64,000 nucleotides of DNA from Natronosalvus amylolyticus. GTDB lineage: Archaea; Halobacteriota; Halobacteria; Halobacteriales; Natrialbaceae. A program made the translations under genes and the position numbers. Every line of letters starts with the position of its first letter. Position 1 is the stretch's first letter. The stretch spans positions 1,426,001 through 1,490,000 of the forward strand of contig NZ_CP101156.1 in NCBI RefSeq assembly GCF_024298845.1, given 5' to 3'. The notes under the pieces were generated by a model, which was not told where the DNA came from, ran no database searches, and worked only from the letters and a program-made list of their open reading frames with translations. Below are positions 18,047-27,016 of this stretch, in pieces.

Positions 18047-18976
18047 TCACCCTTCCGAGCGAAACCGAACGGCGATGTTATCCGGGTCGCGGACGCCAAA
18101 TCCGGATTCCATCTCGTCGGCCGTAGTCCCAGATTCCACCGCACCGTCGGCCAACCCTGGTTCACCCGCACCGACGGACACTTCGGACTGCACGTCAGTG
18201 ACCGAACTCCCGGCCGCCTCGAGTCGACGACGGACATCCTCGAGCGAGTCCGCATCCGGCAGGACGAACTCGAACCACGCCAGTCCCCGCGTCTTTGCTG
18301 CCGGCTGTGTTCGGCCGTTCCAGGTGTTGAGCCCGATGTGATGGTGGTAGTCGCCAGCCGCGAGAAACGCCGCCTGTGGCAGGTCTGTCTGGAGGGTCTG
18401 GCCCACCATATCGCCGTAAAACCGCCGAGATCGGTCCAGGTCGGTCACCTCGAGGTGGACGTGTCCGACTTTCGTCCCCGACGGCACGCGGTCGCCCCCG
18501 TCTGCGTGGGTTGCAATGACCTCCAGATCGAGCGGTTTCGTCCCGATTTCGACGGTCCCGTCGTCGCGGCACGGCCAGGACTCCCGTGGCGTATCCCGAT
18601 AGATTTCCACACCGTTTCCCTCCGGGTCTCGCAGATACAGCGCTTCGCTCACGAAGTGGTCGGATGCACCAGAGAGGTGCCAGTTCTCGCGAATCCGCTC
18701 GAGTGCCGCCCCGAGCGCCCCCCTGTCCGGGAGCAAAAATGCCGTGTGGAACAATCCGGCGTGCTCGGCGCGCCGGGACGAAAGCGATTCGTCGGCCGTC
18801 AACACGAGTATGGTCGTTCCATCGACGCCGAGACTCGCCGACGTCCCCTTTCGAGAGATGACCTCGAGGCCGACGACAGTCCGGTAGAAGGCGACCATCG
18901 AGTCGAGATTACTACCGGTACGGAGTGCGACCCGACCAATGTACGTCTCATCGGGAAGTGAGTGCGCCTCGTCCAT
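18047..18976 (-). CDS. VOC-family (glyoxalase/extradiol dioxygenase-like) protein
   Basis: A 309-residue protein with two vicinal-oxygen-chelate modules, as in catechol 2,3-dioxygenase-like proteins. Module one (about 15-130) contains IGRVALRTGSNLDSMVAFY, HTAFLLP and YLRDPEGNGVEIY. Module two (about 150-290) has VGHVHLEVTDLDRSRRFY and the HHIGLNTW segment. Paired His and Glu residues could bind a divalent metal. The substrate is unknown. The start MDEAHSLPDETYIGR is chosen over an upstream ATG because that extension is not family-like. It diverges from the GNAT gene. Confidence 0.85.
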   Translation of the reverse strand: MDEAHSLPDETYIGRVALRTGSNLDSMVAFYRTVVGLEVISRKGTSASLGVDGTTILVLTADESLSSRRAEHAGLFHTAFLLPDRGALGAALERIRENWHLSGASDHFVSEALYLRDPEGNGVEIYRDTPRESWPCRDDGTVEIGTKPLDLEVIATHADGGDRVPSGTKVGHVHLEVTDLDRSRRFYGDMVGQTLQTDLPQAAFLAAGDYHHHIGLNTWNGRTQPAAKTRGLAWFEFVLPDADSLEDVRRRLEAAGSSVTDVQSEVSVGAGEPGLADGAVESGTTADEMESGFGVRDPDNIAVRFRSEG

Positions 18977-19102
18977 TGGTGGACCATGGGGACGACGGTA
19001 TTTGTCTCTGTGCGAACATTGGTGGTAGGCGTCCAATTCGAACTGCGCCACAGAGCCTCGCTGCCGGTGGAATTATATTGGTGACAGTGATACTGTGTGG
19101 TA

Positions 19103-19579
19103 GTGAGCGTCAACATCGACAGTCGCGTCGTCGGCCCCGGAAACGACGAGTACGTCGACGCGGCCTGGGCACTCAAAGAAAAGATTAGCCAGGCCGAGGG
19201 AGTCCTCAAGCAGCGGCGTAACTTTTTCGTCGACGCCTATCGTCGGTCGACGGTCTACTGTTATCTGCAGGAAGGAGAACTGATCGGGTTTACCGCTGTC
19301 CGACGCGACGGCTACATTCTCTTTCTGGCCGTCTCACCGAAGTGTCGCGGACAGGGCATCGGCAAGCGACTCGTCGGTCACGTCGCCGAAGACCACAACA
19401 CCATCACCTGCCACGCTCGGACGACCAACGAAAACGCCCTCCAGTTTTACGAACATCTCGGCTTCGAGATCAAACGCCGCATCGACAACTACTACGAAGA
19501 CGGTGGCGACGCCTACTACCTCCGGCTGGGCTCGAGTGCCAGACTCACCGACCGTATTTCGGATCTTATTCGCCGGTAA
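19103..19579 (+). CDS. GNAT family N-acetyltransferase
   Basis: A 158-residue acetyltransferase. The acetyl-CoA site is LAVSPKCRGQGIGKRLVGHV (about residues 76-95), followed by ARTTNENALQFYEHLGFE (about 107-124). A TATA-like AATTATATTGG at about 19072-19081 is 26 bp from the GTG at 19103, supporting that start; a GTG two codons earlier is possible. The substrate is not evident. It diverges from the VOC gene. Confidence 0.88.
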   Translation: MSVNIDSRVVGPGNDEYVDAAWALKEKISQAEGVLKQRRNFFVDAYRRSTVYCYLQEGELIGFTAVRRDGYILFLAVSPKCRGQGIGKRLVGHVAEDHNTITCHARTTNENALQFYEHLGFEIKRRIDNYYEDGGDAYYLRLGSSARLTDRISDLIRR

Positions 19580-19775
19580 TCCGTGTGCTATGGACTGGCA
19601 GTCGACAGATACCATCGAGTAGATAGTGTCACACTCGAGCGCCGACACGGCCCTCAAGCACGGGGGCACCTTCGAACCCGTACGAAATCGTCCCGTCGAG
19701 ACGCTCGGCCAGTGTGTCGCCCGCGCCAGCATTCGGAAACGACTATATGCCCGTACTCCCGACTGTCGTGGACGC

Positions 19776-20951
19776 ATGGAGGAGCGCACGCGAGCCTATC
19801 TTCGGGGGCGGTTTCGAGACCACTATCGGCGTACAGAGATCACGCCACCCCCTTCGGCAAACGAACGCGAGTGGGGCTACATCCCCTGGACGGAAGGCCC
19901 CAAAACCACGATGGTTCGCCACCGGTCGCTCCTCGAGTTAGGTTCGCTCGAGGACTTCCTCGAGCGTAAACGGCCCCAGCACGTCTACTTCTCTGTCGGT
20001 CGCTATCGCGACCCAGGTGCGAACTCGATGAGCGAAAAAGAGTGGCGCACATCCGATCTGGTCTTCGACCTCGACGCCGACCACCTGCCGCGGGTCACCC
20101 TCGGCGAGGACTCCTACGCCGAAATGCTCGCTACCTGTAAGGAGGCCCTCTTTCGCCTGCTCGACTTCCTCGAGGACGATTTCGGATTCGAAGACCTCGA
20201 GATCGTCTTCTCCGGCGGCCGGGGCTATCACGTCCACGTCCGTGACGATGCGGTCCAGCATCTCGAGCGCGAGCATCGACGCGAAATCGTCGATTACGTC
20301 CGCGGTATCGGCCTCGACTACGAGGAACTGATCGAAACCGAAACCGTCGCGGGCCTCGGCCGCAAGACGCCGACCCAGCGACGGCACCTCGCCATCGACG
20401 GCGGCTGGGGTCGTCGAACCCACCGCCACTTCATGGGCTTCATCGACGAAATACTGGCCCTGGAGGAAGCTGACGCCCTCGAGCGCCTCCAGTCGTTCGA
20501 CGGCATCGGGGAAGGCAAAGCCAAAGCGACCCTCAACGCCGCTCGAACCAACCGCGACGAACTCGAGACAGGGAACGTCACGGTCCACACCGCGGTTTCA
20601 CAACTCGCCGAGCGATTCGCTTCGATGGCAGTCGAACGGGACAACGCGCCCATCGACGAACCGGTGACGACTGACACGAACCGGCTGATTCGCCTTCCGG
20701 GAAGTCTCCACGGCGGCAGCGCCCTCGAAACCCGTCGAATCGACCACGACGACCTCGAGTCGTTCGACCCGCTGGTCGACGCCGTCCCCGAAACGTTCAC
20801 CGGGCACGAGATTACCGTCGACGTCACACGGGGCGGCGAGGTGGAACTCGGTGGCGATATCTTTACAGTGCCGGAGGGTGACCAGTCACTCCCAGAGTAC
20901 GTTGCCATGTTCCTCATGGCGCGCGGTCGGGCGGAGAAAGAAAAAGAATGA
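19776..20951 (+). CDS. priS: DNA primase small subunit PriS
   Basis: A 391-residue catalytic subunit of the archaeal-eukaryotic primase, which makes RNA/DNA primers with PriL. The catalytic Asp pair lies in DLVFDLDADH (about residues 90-99) and the SGGRGYHVHV motif (about 147-156) supplies the conserved Ser and His. LIRLPGSLHGGSAL (about 305-318) is the usual primase signature near the C-terminus. The ATG at 19776 follows a TATA-like GACTATATG by about 30 bp. The stop overlaps the GINS gene by 4 bp, a conserved haloarchaeal coupling of primase and helicase cofactor. Confidence 0.96.
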   Translation: MEERTRAYLRGRFRDHYRRTEITPPPSANEREWGYIPWTEGPKTTMVRHRSLLELGSLEDFLERKRPQHVYFSVGRYRDPGANSMSEKEWRTSDLVFDLDADHLPRVTLGEDSYAEMLATCKEALFRLLDFLEDDFGFEDLEIVFSGGRGYHVHVRDDAVQHLEREHRREIVDYVRGIGLDYEELIETETVAGLGRKTPTQRRHLAIDGGWGRRTHRHFMGFIDEILALEEADALERLQSFDGIGEGKAKATLNAARTNRDELETGNVTVHTAVSQLAERFASMAVERDNAPIDEPVTTDTNRLIRLPGSLHGGSALETRRIDHDDLESFDPLVDAVPETFTGHEITVDVTRGGEVELGGDIFTVPEGDQSLPEYVAMFLMARGRAEKEKE

Positions 20952-21883
20952 ATCTCGACGAGTTACGCACGGTGCAGAGCAAAGAACGCCAGAAGGATAG
21001 CCTTCAGCACCTGCGCCCGTCGTTTTACCAGGAAGTCGGCGAGTACATCGCGAACCTCGAGGCCGAGCGCGAGCGCGTCGCGGACGCCGCCGACGACCCG
21101 TTTTCCTCTCCCGAGGTTATCCAGTTGACCGACGAAATCGAGACGGCCAAAGACGTCGTCGAAGCTATCTACGAACGCCGGATGGGCAAGCTCGTCAAGC
21201 AGGCGAGCCTCGCCGCGGCCGGAATGGCAGCCAACGACGAGGGGCTCACTGCCGAGGAAGTCGACCTGTTCGACGACCTCGTCGAGCGTATCCAGGGCAA
21301 CAAAACGCGAGTGCTCGAGGTACTCGACAACGGCGGCGACGTGCCGCCGGTCGAGGAGGAGGTCGGCCAGGATTCGGTCGGCGTGGATGTCACCACCGAG
21401 TCACCGAACGCGGATTCTCACTCCCAGGCCGAGTCACCAACCGATGGCGTAAGCGTTGCCGATGCCATGGGCGGAGATTTCTCGAGCGCTGTAGACGAGG
21501 GGGCCTCTGCTGAAGCCTCGCCAAACGCGTCAACCGAAACGCCCCCACCGCCACCACCAGAGGAGCCACCGGTCGACAACGGGCCGCTCGAGGACACCAC
21601 GGAAGGCAAGACACCCGAGCCGTCAGCCAGTGATGGTCCCCCCGCAAGTGGTATCGACGACACGACGATGAAAGCCGACGACGCCTCAACGCAACCTGAC
21701 GATGCGCCTGCGGGCAATGGTACGGACGTCGAGCGAACGACGGTCAAAATCACCCAGGACGTCGGATCGATTCTCGGAATCGACGACCGGGAGTACACGC
21801 TCGCAAGCGACGACATCGTCACACTTCCCGAACAGAACGCGACGCCGCTACTCGAGCGGGAAGCGGCCGAGCGACTCGAGTGA
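20948..21883 (+). CDS. GINS complex subunit (Gins51-type)
   Basis: A 311-residue GINS protein that works with MCM and RecJ/Cdc45 at the replication fork. The alpha-helical A domain occupies residues 1-125 (MNLDELRTVQSKERQKDSLQ, then SFYQEVGEYIANLEAERERV). A disordered linker of about 130 residues rich in Pro, Glu, Asp and Ser (residues 130-260) follows. The small B domain is at the end: TVKITQDVGSILGIDDREYTL. The A-then-B order is that of Gins51. It is translationally coupled to priS. Confidence 0.93.
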   Translation: MNLDELRTVQSKERQKDSLQHLRPSFYQEVGEYIANLEAERERVADAADDPFSSPEVIQLTDEIETAKDVVEAIYERRMGKLVKQASLAAAGMAANDEGLTAEEVDLFDDLVERIQGNKTRVLEVLDNGGDVPPVEEEVGQDSVGVDVTTESPNADSHSQAESPTDGVSVADAMGGDFSSAVDEGASAEASPNASTETPPPPPPEEPPVDNGPLEDTTEGKTPEPSASDGPPASGIDDTTMKADDASTQPDDAPAGNGTDVERTTVKITQDVGSILGIDDREYTLASDDIVTLPEQNATPLLEREAAERLE

Positions 21884-21931
21884 CGCGAGCGCGACCGACA
21901 TCACTACTACCGTCGAGACGAAGGGTCCCGT

Positions 21932-22387
21932 ATGCTCGAGATCGGCGACGAGGCACCCGACTTTGCACTGCAAAATCAACACGGCGAGACTGTCTGTCTC
22001 GAGGACTTTTCAGGGCAGCACCTGAGCGTCTACTTCTATCCGCGAGCGAACACCGAAGGCTGTACGGTCGAGGCCTGTGCGTTCCGCGATGCCCGCCCAT
22101 CGTTCGAGAGCGAAAACGCGGCCGTCGTCGGTATCAGCGACGATCCCGTCGATGACCTGGCATCGTTCGCCGAGGAGTACGACCTCGAGTTCGACCTGCT
22201 TTCGGACGAAGACGGCGAGGTCTCGGCCGCCTACGATTCCTACGGCGAGAAGAACATGTTCGGTAACACGTTCGATGGCGTCTTCCGGAACACCTACGTC
22301 GTAGGTCCTGACGGCACCATTAGCGCTGTCTTCGAGGCTGTTTCACCCGAGGGGCACGCGGAGGAAGTGCTGGAGACACTCGAGTAA
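21932..22387 (+). CDS. bcp: Thioredoxin-dependent peroxiredoxin (Bcp/PrxQ family)
   Basis: A 151-residue peroxidase that reduces H2O2 and alkyl hydroperoxides. The peroxidatic Cys is in the motif YFYPRANTEGCTVEACAFRD (about residues 35-54); the second Cys five residues later is the usual PrxQ resolving position. The N-terminal GDEAPDFALQNQHGE is canonical. It lies just downstream of GINS with its own ATG and is probably cytoplasmic. Confidence 0.94.
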   Translation: MLEIGDEAPDFALQNQHGETVCLEDFSGQHLSVYFYPRANTEGCTVEACAFRDARPSFESENAAVVGISDDPVDDLASFAEEYDLEFDLLSDEDGEVSAAYDSYGEKNMFGNTFDGVFRNTYVVGPDGTISAVFEAVSPEGHAEEVLETLE

Positions 22388-22476
22388 GGGGAGAAGAGTT
22401 AGCGATTGCAGGGAGAATACAATTGCAGAGAATCATCTATCTCGAAAAAAGCCGAATTGTCAGCGGGGAAGTGTAC

Positions 22477-22524
22477 GCGGCGCGACGCGCCGCGTTTCAC
22501 CGAGCGATTCGCGCTCGGCTTTTT
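22477..22524 (+). terminator. Two stem-loops followed by a T-tract downstream of bcp
   Basis: GCGGCGCG-A-CGCGCCGC is a perfect inverted repeat at about 22477-22493. It is followed by CCGAGCG-ATTCG-CGCTCGG at 22500-22518 and then CTTTTT. The second resembles a T-rich terminator for the plus strand and lies between the convergent bcp and cdc48 genes. Confidence 0.5.
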
Positions 22525-22587
22525 GGTGGAGGTCTTTTCAAGCGGTATGAACGACCAAAGAGAGCGAAAAACCGCAGGGAAAAGGTC

Positions 22588-24852
22588 CTATTGGAAGGTT
22601 CGGCCTAGCTGTTCGTCGCCCGTTTCGGCCTCGGGTTTCTGGAACTGCTCTTCGATCTCTTCGTAGCGCTCGCGGGTGTCGGGCGTCACGCTGGGTGGCA
22701 CCTCATCGAGAGCTTCCTCGAAGTGTTCGCGGCTGATGCGAACGTTGCCGACGGTGTCGTCCATGTCGTCGGGGTCGACGGTCCGGATGAACTCCCGGGT
22801 CGCTGCCATCGAGGCCTCACGGCAGACGGCTTCGATGTCCGCGCCGACGTATCCCTCGGTCTCGCTCGCGAGCCACTCGAGGTCGATCGCGTCGGCCAAC
22901 GGCTTGTTACGCGTGTGGACCTCGAAGATTTTCGCACGGCCCTCCTCGTCTGGCACGGGCACGTGGACGTGTCGGTCCAGTCGACCGGGGCGCAACAACG
23001 CCGAATCGATCAGGTCCGGTCGGTTGGTCGTCGCGATGACGACGACGTCCTCGAGTTCCTCGAGACCGTCGAGTTCGGTCAGGAGTTGTGAAACGACTCG
23101 TTCGCCGACGCCGGAGTCCCCCTGGCGCGTCCCGCGTTCGGTGGCGATGGAGTCGATCTCGTCGAAGAAGATCACGGTCGGAGCGTTCGACCGTGCCTTC
23201 TCGAAGACCTCACGGACACCTTTCTCGGATTCGCCGACGTACTTGTTCAGCAGTTCTGGCCCTTTGATCGAGATGAAGTTCGATTGGGCTTCGTTGGCGA
23301 CGGCTTTTGCGAGCAGGGTCTTCCCGGTCCCCGGCGGTCCGTACATGAGAACCCCTTTTGCAGCCTGCATATCCATCGCCTCGAACACTCCGGGATAGTC
23401 GAGTGGCCACTGGATCGTCTCACGCAGGCGCTCTTTTGTGTCGGACAGCCCACCAACGTCGTTCCAGGTAATGTCGGGTACTTCGACGAACACTTCACGG
23501 AGCGCCGAGGGGTTGATACCCTTGAGCGCCTCCTTGAAGTCCCGTTCGGTGACGCGTAGCTGTTCGAGCACTTCCGCGTCGATCTCTTCCTGCTCGAGGT
23601 CGAGTTCGGGGCGGATCCGCCGAAGGGCGTTCATCGCGGCCTCTTTGGTCAGGCTGGCGAGGTCGGCCCCGACGAAGCCGTGTGTGTTCTCCGCATAGCG
23701 GTCGAGTTCGACGCTGTCCGAGAGGGGCATCCCGCGGGTGTGGACCTGCAGGATTTCCTTGCGGCCGTCCTTGTCCGGGACGCCGATTTCGATTTCGCGG
23801 TCGAAACGGCCGCCACGGCGGAGCGCGGGGTCGATGGCGTCGACGCGGTTCGTGGCCGCGATGACGGTGACGCGGCCTCGTTCCTCGAGGCCATCCATCA
23901 GCGAGAGTAGTTGGGCGACGACCCGGCGTTCGACGTCGCCGCCTGCGTCTTCACGTTTGGCGGCGATCGAGTCGATTTCGTCGATGAAGACGATCGCGGG
24001 AGCGTTCTCTTCGGCTTCCTCGAACACCTCACGGAGCTGTTCCTCGGACTCGCCGTAGTACTTGGACATGATCTCCGGGCCGGAAATCGTGTGGAAGTGG
24101 GCGTCGATTTCGTTGGCGACGGCTTTCGCCATCAGCGTTTTTCCGGTACCCGGTGGGCCGTGGAGCAAGACACCCTTCGGTGGTTCGATACCGAGTTGTT
24201 GGAACAGTTCGGGGTGGCGCATCGGCAACTCGATCATCTCACGGACCTGATCGAGTTCGTCGTCCAGCCCACCGATGTCCTCGTAGGTCACGTTCGGTAC
24301 GCCCTCGGCGCCCGTCTGTTCACCAGCGCTGACCTGTTCGGCGGGCGTCTCCGATATCTGGATCTCGGTCGAGTCGGTGATGACGACCGTTCCAGCCGGC
24401 GTGGTCGAGGCGATTTTTAGCGGAACGGACTGTCCTGACCCTGCCATCGGACCGAACGAGAGCGAGAACGGCACCGTCTGGCCCTCGGTTACGGCCTGTC
24501 CACTCAGTTTGTCACGAACGAGCGGTCCGATGTTGCCGCGAATACGGAGGTTCTGTGGGAGGGCAACCGTGACGCTAGCCGCCTGTTTGACGTCCGCCTT
24601 TTCGACGGTCACACGGTCGTCGATACCGACGCCGGCCTCCTGGCGGAGCCGACCGTCGATACGGATCACGCCACGACCCTCGTCTTCGGGATACCCTGGC
24701 CAGACGCGAGCGACCGCGCGCTCGTCACCGTTTCCTTCGATCAGGATGTAATCGCCGTTCTCGAGTCCCAGTTCCCGCATCGAGACGCGGTCGATCGCAG
24801 CCAGTCCACGACCCGCGTCTTTCTGTTTCAGTGGTCTAACGGTGAGTTTCAT
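22588..24852 (-). CDS. Cdc48/VAT family AAA+ ATPase (paralogue 1)
   Basis: A 754-residue double-ring unfoldase, the archaeal p97/VAT counterpart that feeds substrates to the proteasome. An N-terminal double-psi barrel/4-alpha-beta substrate domain (residues 1-180) precedes D1 with Walker [10 protein letters not shown] (about 234-242) and Walker [12 protein letters not shown], then D2 with [20 protein letters not shown] and [10 protein letters not shown]. Arginine fingers are in both domains ([29 protein letters not shown]). The protein ends in TFQ rather than a clear HbYX proteasome-docking tail. Its ATG overlaps the upstream Hsp20-like gene by 4 bp. A second paralogue is at about 53.7 kb. 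Confidence 0.95.
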   Translation of the reverse strand: MKLTVRPLKQKDAGRGLAAIDRVSMRELGLENGDYILIEGNGDERAVARVWPGYPEDEGRGVIRIDGRLRQEAGVGIDDRVTVEKADVKQAASVTVALPQNLRIRGNIGPLVRDKLSGQAVTEGQTVPFSLSFGPMAGSGQSVPLKIASTTPAGTVVITDSTEIQISETPAEQVSAGEQTGAEGVPNVTYEDIGGLDDELDQVREMIELPMRHPELFQQLGIEPPKGVLLHGPPGTGKTLMAKAVANEIDAHFHTISGPEIMSKYYGESEEQLREVFEEAEENAPAIVFIDEIDSIAAKREDAGGDVERRVVAQLLSLMDGLEERGRVTVIAATNRVDAIDPALRRGGRFDREIEIGVPDKDGRKEILQVHTRGMPLSDSVELDRYAENTHGFVGADLASLTKEAAMNALRRIRPELDLEQEEIDAEVLEQLRVTERDFKEALKGINPSALREVFVEVPDITWNDVGGLSDTKERLRETIQWPLDYPGVFEAMDMQAAKGVLMYGPPGTGKTLLAKAVANEAQSNFISIKGPELLNKYVGESEKGVREVFEKARSNAPTVIFFDEIDSIATERGTRQGDSGVGERVVSQLLTELDGLEELEDVVVIATTNRPDLIDSALLRPGRLDRHVHVPVPDEEGRAKIFEVHTRNKPLADAIDLEWLASETEGYVGADIEAVCREASMAATREFIRTVDPDDMDDTVGNVRISREHFEEALDEVPPSVTPDTRERYEEIEEQFQKPEAETGDEQLGRTFQ

Positions 24853-25097
24853 AATGACGCCTCCAGTTCGACAGTCAGGACGCCGTTTCGCATAAACGCT
24901 TGTGCGTCACTTGCCTGCACAGGCATATCGAGTTCGTATTGCTCGTCTCCGACGACGACGATAACCGTCCCATCGACGACGTCAACCGAGCACTCGGCAC
25001 CGACGCCGCCGAAGTCGACGGCGAGCACCGTTCCATCGTCGTACTGATACTGACGAACGATGCGGTCGTCGTCACGAGCGAATTGGTCGAGTTTCAT
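24849..25097 (-). CDS. Small Hsp20/alpha-crystallin-like protein coupled to Cdc48 (DUF7127-like)
   Basis: An 82-residue protein, mostly beta-strand: [39 protein letters not shown] and [12 protein letters not shown]. The final strand pattern (xNGVLTVxL) is the alpha-crystallin signature, but the protein is shorter than a true Hsp20 and lacks the flanking arms. It overlaps the Cdc48 start by 4 bp, so the two are made together and may act together; a substrate-adaptor or chaperone role is inferred. The DUF7127 name is from recall. Confidence 0.8.
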   Translation of the reverse strand: MKLDQFARDDDRIVRQYQYDDGTVLAVDFGGVGAECSVDVVDGTVIVVVGDEQYELDMPVQASDAQAFMRNGVLTVELEASL

Positions 25098-25121
25098 TAT
25101 AACTAACTCGAGGTAAGGTTT

Positions 25122-25135
25122 TCAAATATATAAAT
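25122..25135 (-). promoter_or_regulatory. TATA box for the Hsp20-like/cdc48 operon
   Basis: The minus strand reads GATTTATATATTTGAAAA, a strong archaeal TATA box, about 33 bp upstream of the ATG at 25097. This predicts a very short leader and one transcript for both genes. Confidence 0.7.
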
Positions 25136-25300
25136 CTTTCGTCGGGGAATCGCAGTACGTAGTTGATATAGACGAACAAGACTAGAATTGCAGTTCCAAC
25201 GAACAGTGGTCGACAGTAGCCCGGACCTGGATCGAGCAGTCGCCCTCAGAAGGCGATTTGTAGCCGACAGTATATGGGGCTTGCTCCCGTCAGGACGGGT

Positions 25301-26080
25301 ATGCACACGGTCTCCCACCACGGTCGTGACACTGCCTACGAGTACGCCGACCGGGACGCTCCGGGAGCCCCGATCTGCTTCGTCCACGGCAGTGGGGGCT
25401 CGAGCACCGTCTGGAAATCACAGCATCGAATTGCGGACAAACATCCCGTCGTCGCGGTCGATCTGAGCGGCCACGGAGAGTCGGACGATATCGACGCCGA
25501 ACCCGGGTATACGACGCTTTCAGCCTACGCCGACGACGTCATCGCCGTCTACGAGGCAACCGACAGCCGGGTTCTGGCGGGGAACTCACTCGGTGGCGCC
25601 GTAGTCATGCACATCTTACTCGAACGATCGGAGGAGATACCCGTCGGCGCGGCCATCCTCACCGGAACCGGCGCACGACTCGGCGTCCTCGAGGATATCC
25701 GTCGCTGGCTCGCGGAAAACTTCGAACGCGCTGTTGACTTTCTCCACGATACCGACCGGTTTTTCCACGACCCGGATCCACGCCTGCAAGCACTCTCGAA
25801 AGCTGCCATGAGAGAGTGCGGTCGCGAGGTAACACAGCGAGATTTCCTGACCTGCCACGAGTTCGACGTCCGTGGGCAACTCGGCACAATCGACGTGCCT
25901 GCCCTGGCACTCCACGGCGAGTACGACCAGTTGACGCCGCCGGACTACCACGAGTATCTGGCCGACCAGCTCCCGGCAGGGACCCGTCAGGAGATACCCG
26001 ACGCCGCCCATCTCGCGATGCTCGAACAGCCGGCCGCGTTCAACCAGGCACTTCTCTCGTTCCTCGAAGACATCTCATAA
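25301..26080 (+). CDS. Alpha/beta hydrolase
   Basis: A 259-residue hydrolase with the full catalytic set: oxyanion segment CFVHGSGGSS (about residues 27-36), nucleophile elbow GNSLGGAV (Ser about 95), acid in ALHGEYDQLTP (about 211) and His in IPDAAHLAMLEQP (about 239). The start at 25301 is supported by a TATA-like AGTATATGG about 29 bp upstream; an in-frame ATG 27 bp earlier falls inside that promoter. Substrate unknown; similar proteins include esterases and haloperoxidase-like enzymes. Confidence 0.88.
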   Translation: MHTVSHHGRDTAYEYADRDAPGAPICFVHGSGGSSTVWKSQHRIADKHPVVAVDLSGHGESDDIDAEPGYTTLSAYADDVIAVYEATDSRVLAGNSLGGAVVMHILLERSEEIPVGAAILTGTGARLGVLEDIRRWLAENFERAVDFLHDTDRFFHDPDPRLQALSKAAMRECGREVTQRDFLTCHEFDVRGQLGTIDVPALALHGEYDQLTPPDYHEYLADQLPAGTRQEIPDAAHLAMLEQPAAFNQALLSFLEDIS

Positions 26081-26173
26081 TCGTCTCGCGGGATCTCGAG
26101 CCAACTAACAGCGACCACGGCCGCTACGGTCACGCCACTGAATCGTCCTCGATAGTACGTTGCTGGCTCGCCC

Positions 26174-26986
26174 TCAATAGATTCGATCCAGATCCGACTC
26201 CTCGTAACTGTGTTCCGCCGCCGGGAACGTTTCGGATTCTACGGCGTCCACGTACCCCTCGACGGCAGATTCCATTTCACCCTTGACATCCCCGAACTGC
26301 TTCGAAAACGAGGGGCTCCAGTCACTGAGTCCGATAACGTCGTCGATGACCAGCACCTGTCCGTCACAGTCCGGGCCCGCACCGATACCGATAGTCGGGA
26401 TGTCAATGGCTTCAGTTACCTGGGCGGCCACGTTCGAGGGGACGTGCTCGAGCACGAGCGAAAACGCGCCAGCATCCTCGTGCGCCTGTGCTAACTCGAG
26501 GATGCGCCGTGCCGAATCCTCGTCCGTTCCCTGGCGTGGGAAGCCGCCGTACTGGTTGACGTGTTGGGGTGTCAGCCCGAGATGCGCCATCACGGGAATG
26601 CCGAGTTGCACCATCCGCTCGGTCAACTCGACCGTGTGGGGTCCACACTCGAGTTTGACCGCGTGGGCGTCCTCTTCTTTGAGCATGCGACCCGCGTTCT
26701 CGAGGCTGGCCGCTTCGTCGACGCCGAAGGAGAGAAACGGCATATCGGCCACGACGAGTGCGTCATCGGTCGCTCGAGCAACGGCGCCGACGTGTCGAGC
26801 CATGTCGTCGACGGTAACCGGGAGGGTCGTCTCGTAGCCAAGTGACGTATTTCCCAGACTATCACCGACCAAAATAACGTCGGCGCCGGCCCCGTCGACG
26901 ATAGCCGCCGTCGGCGCATCGTACGCGGTGAGCATCGTAATCGGTTCTTTCCCCGCCTTGGCACGAACGTCCCGAACGGTTGGCAT
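26174..26986 (-). CDS. panB: 3-methyl-2-oxobutanoate hydroxymethyltransferase
   Basis: A 270-residue TIM-barrel enzyme of pantothenate/CoA synthesis that adds a hydroxymethyl group from methylene-tetrahydrofolate (or an archaeal pterin) to alpha-ketoisovalerate. Visible are the N-terminal ITMLTAYDAPTA, VILVGDSLGNTSLGYETTLPVT with its Mg-binding Asp, VKLECG, MAHLGLTPQHVNQYGGFPRQG and the active-site IGIGAGPDCDGQVLVIDD. It stands alone, with no other pan gene nearby. Confidence 0.96.
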   Translation of the reverse strand: MPTVRDVRAKAGKEPITMLTAYDAPTAAIVDGAGADVILVGDSLGNTSLGYETTLPVTVDDMARHVGAVARATDDALVVADMPFLSFGVDEAASLENAGRMLKEEDAHAVKLECGPHTVELTERMVQLGIPVMAHLGLTPQHVNQYGGFPRQGTDEDSARRILELAQAHEDAGAFSLVLEHVPSNVAAQVTEAIDIPTIGIGAGPDCDGQVLVIDDVIGLSDWSPSFSKQFGDVKGEMESAVEGYVDAVESETFPAAEHSYEESDLDRIY

Positions 26987-27016
26987 GCTCGAGGGTTGTC
27001 GTCTAACGGTTAAACA

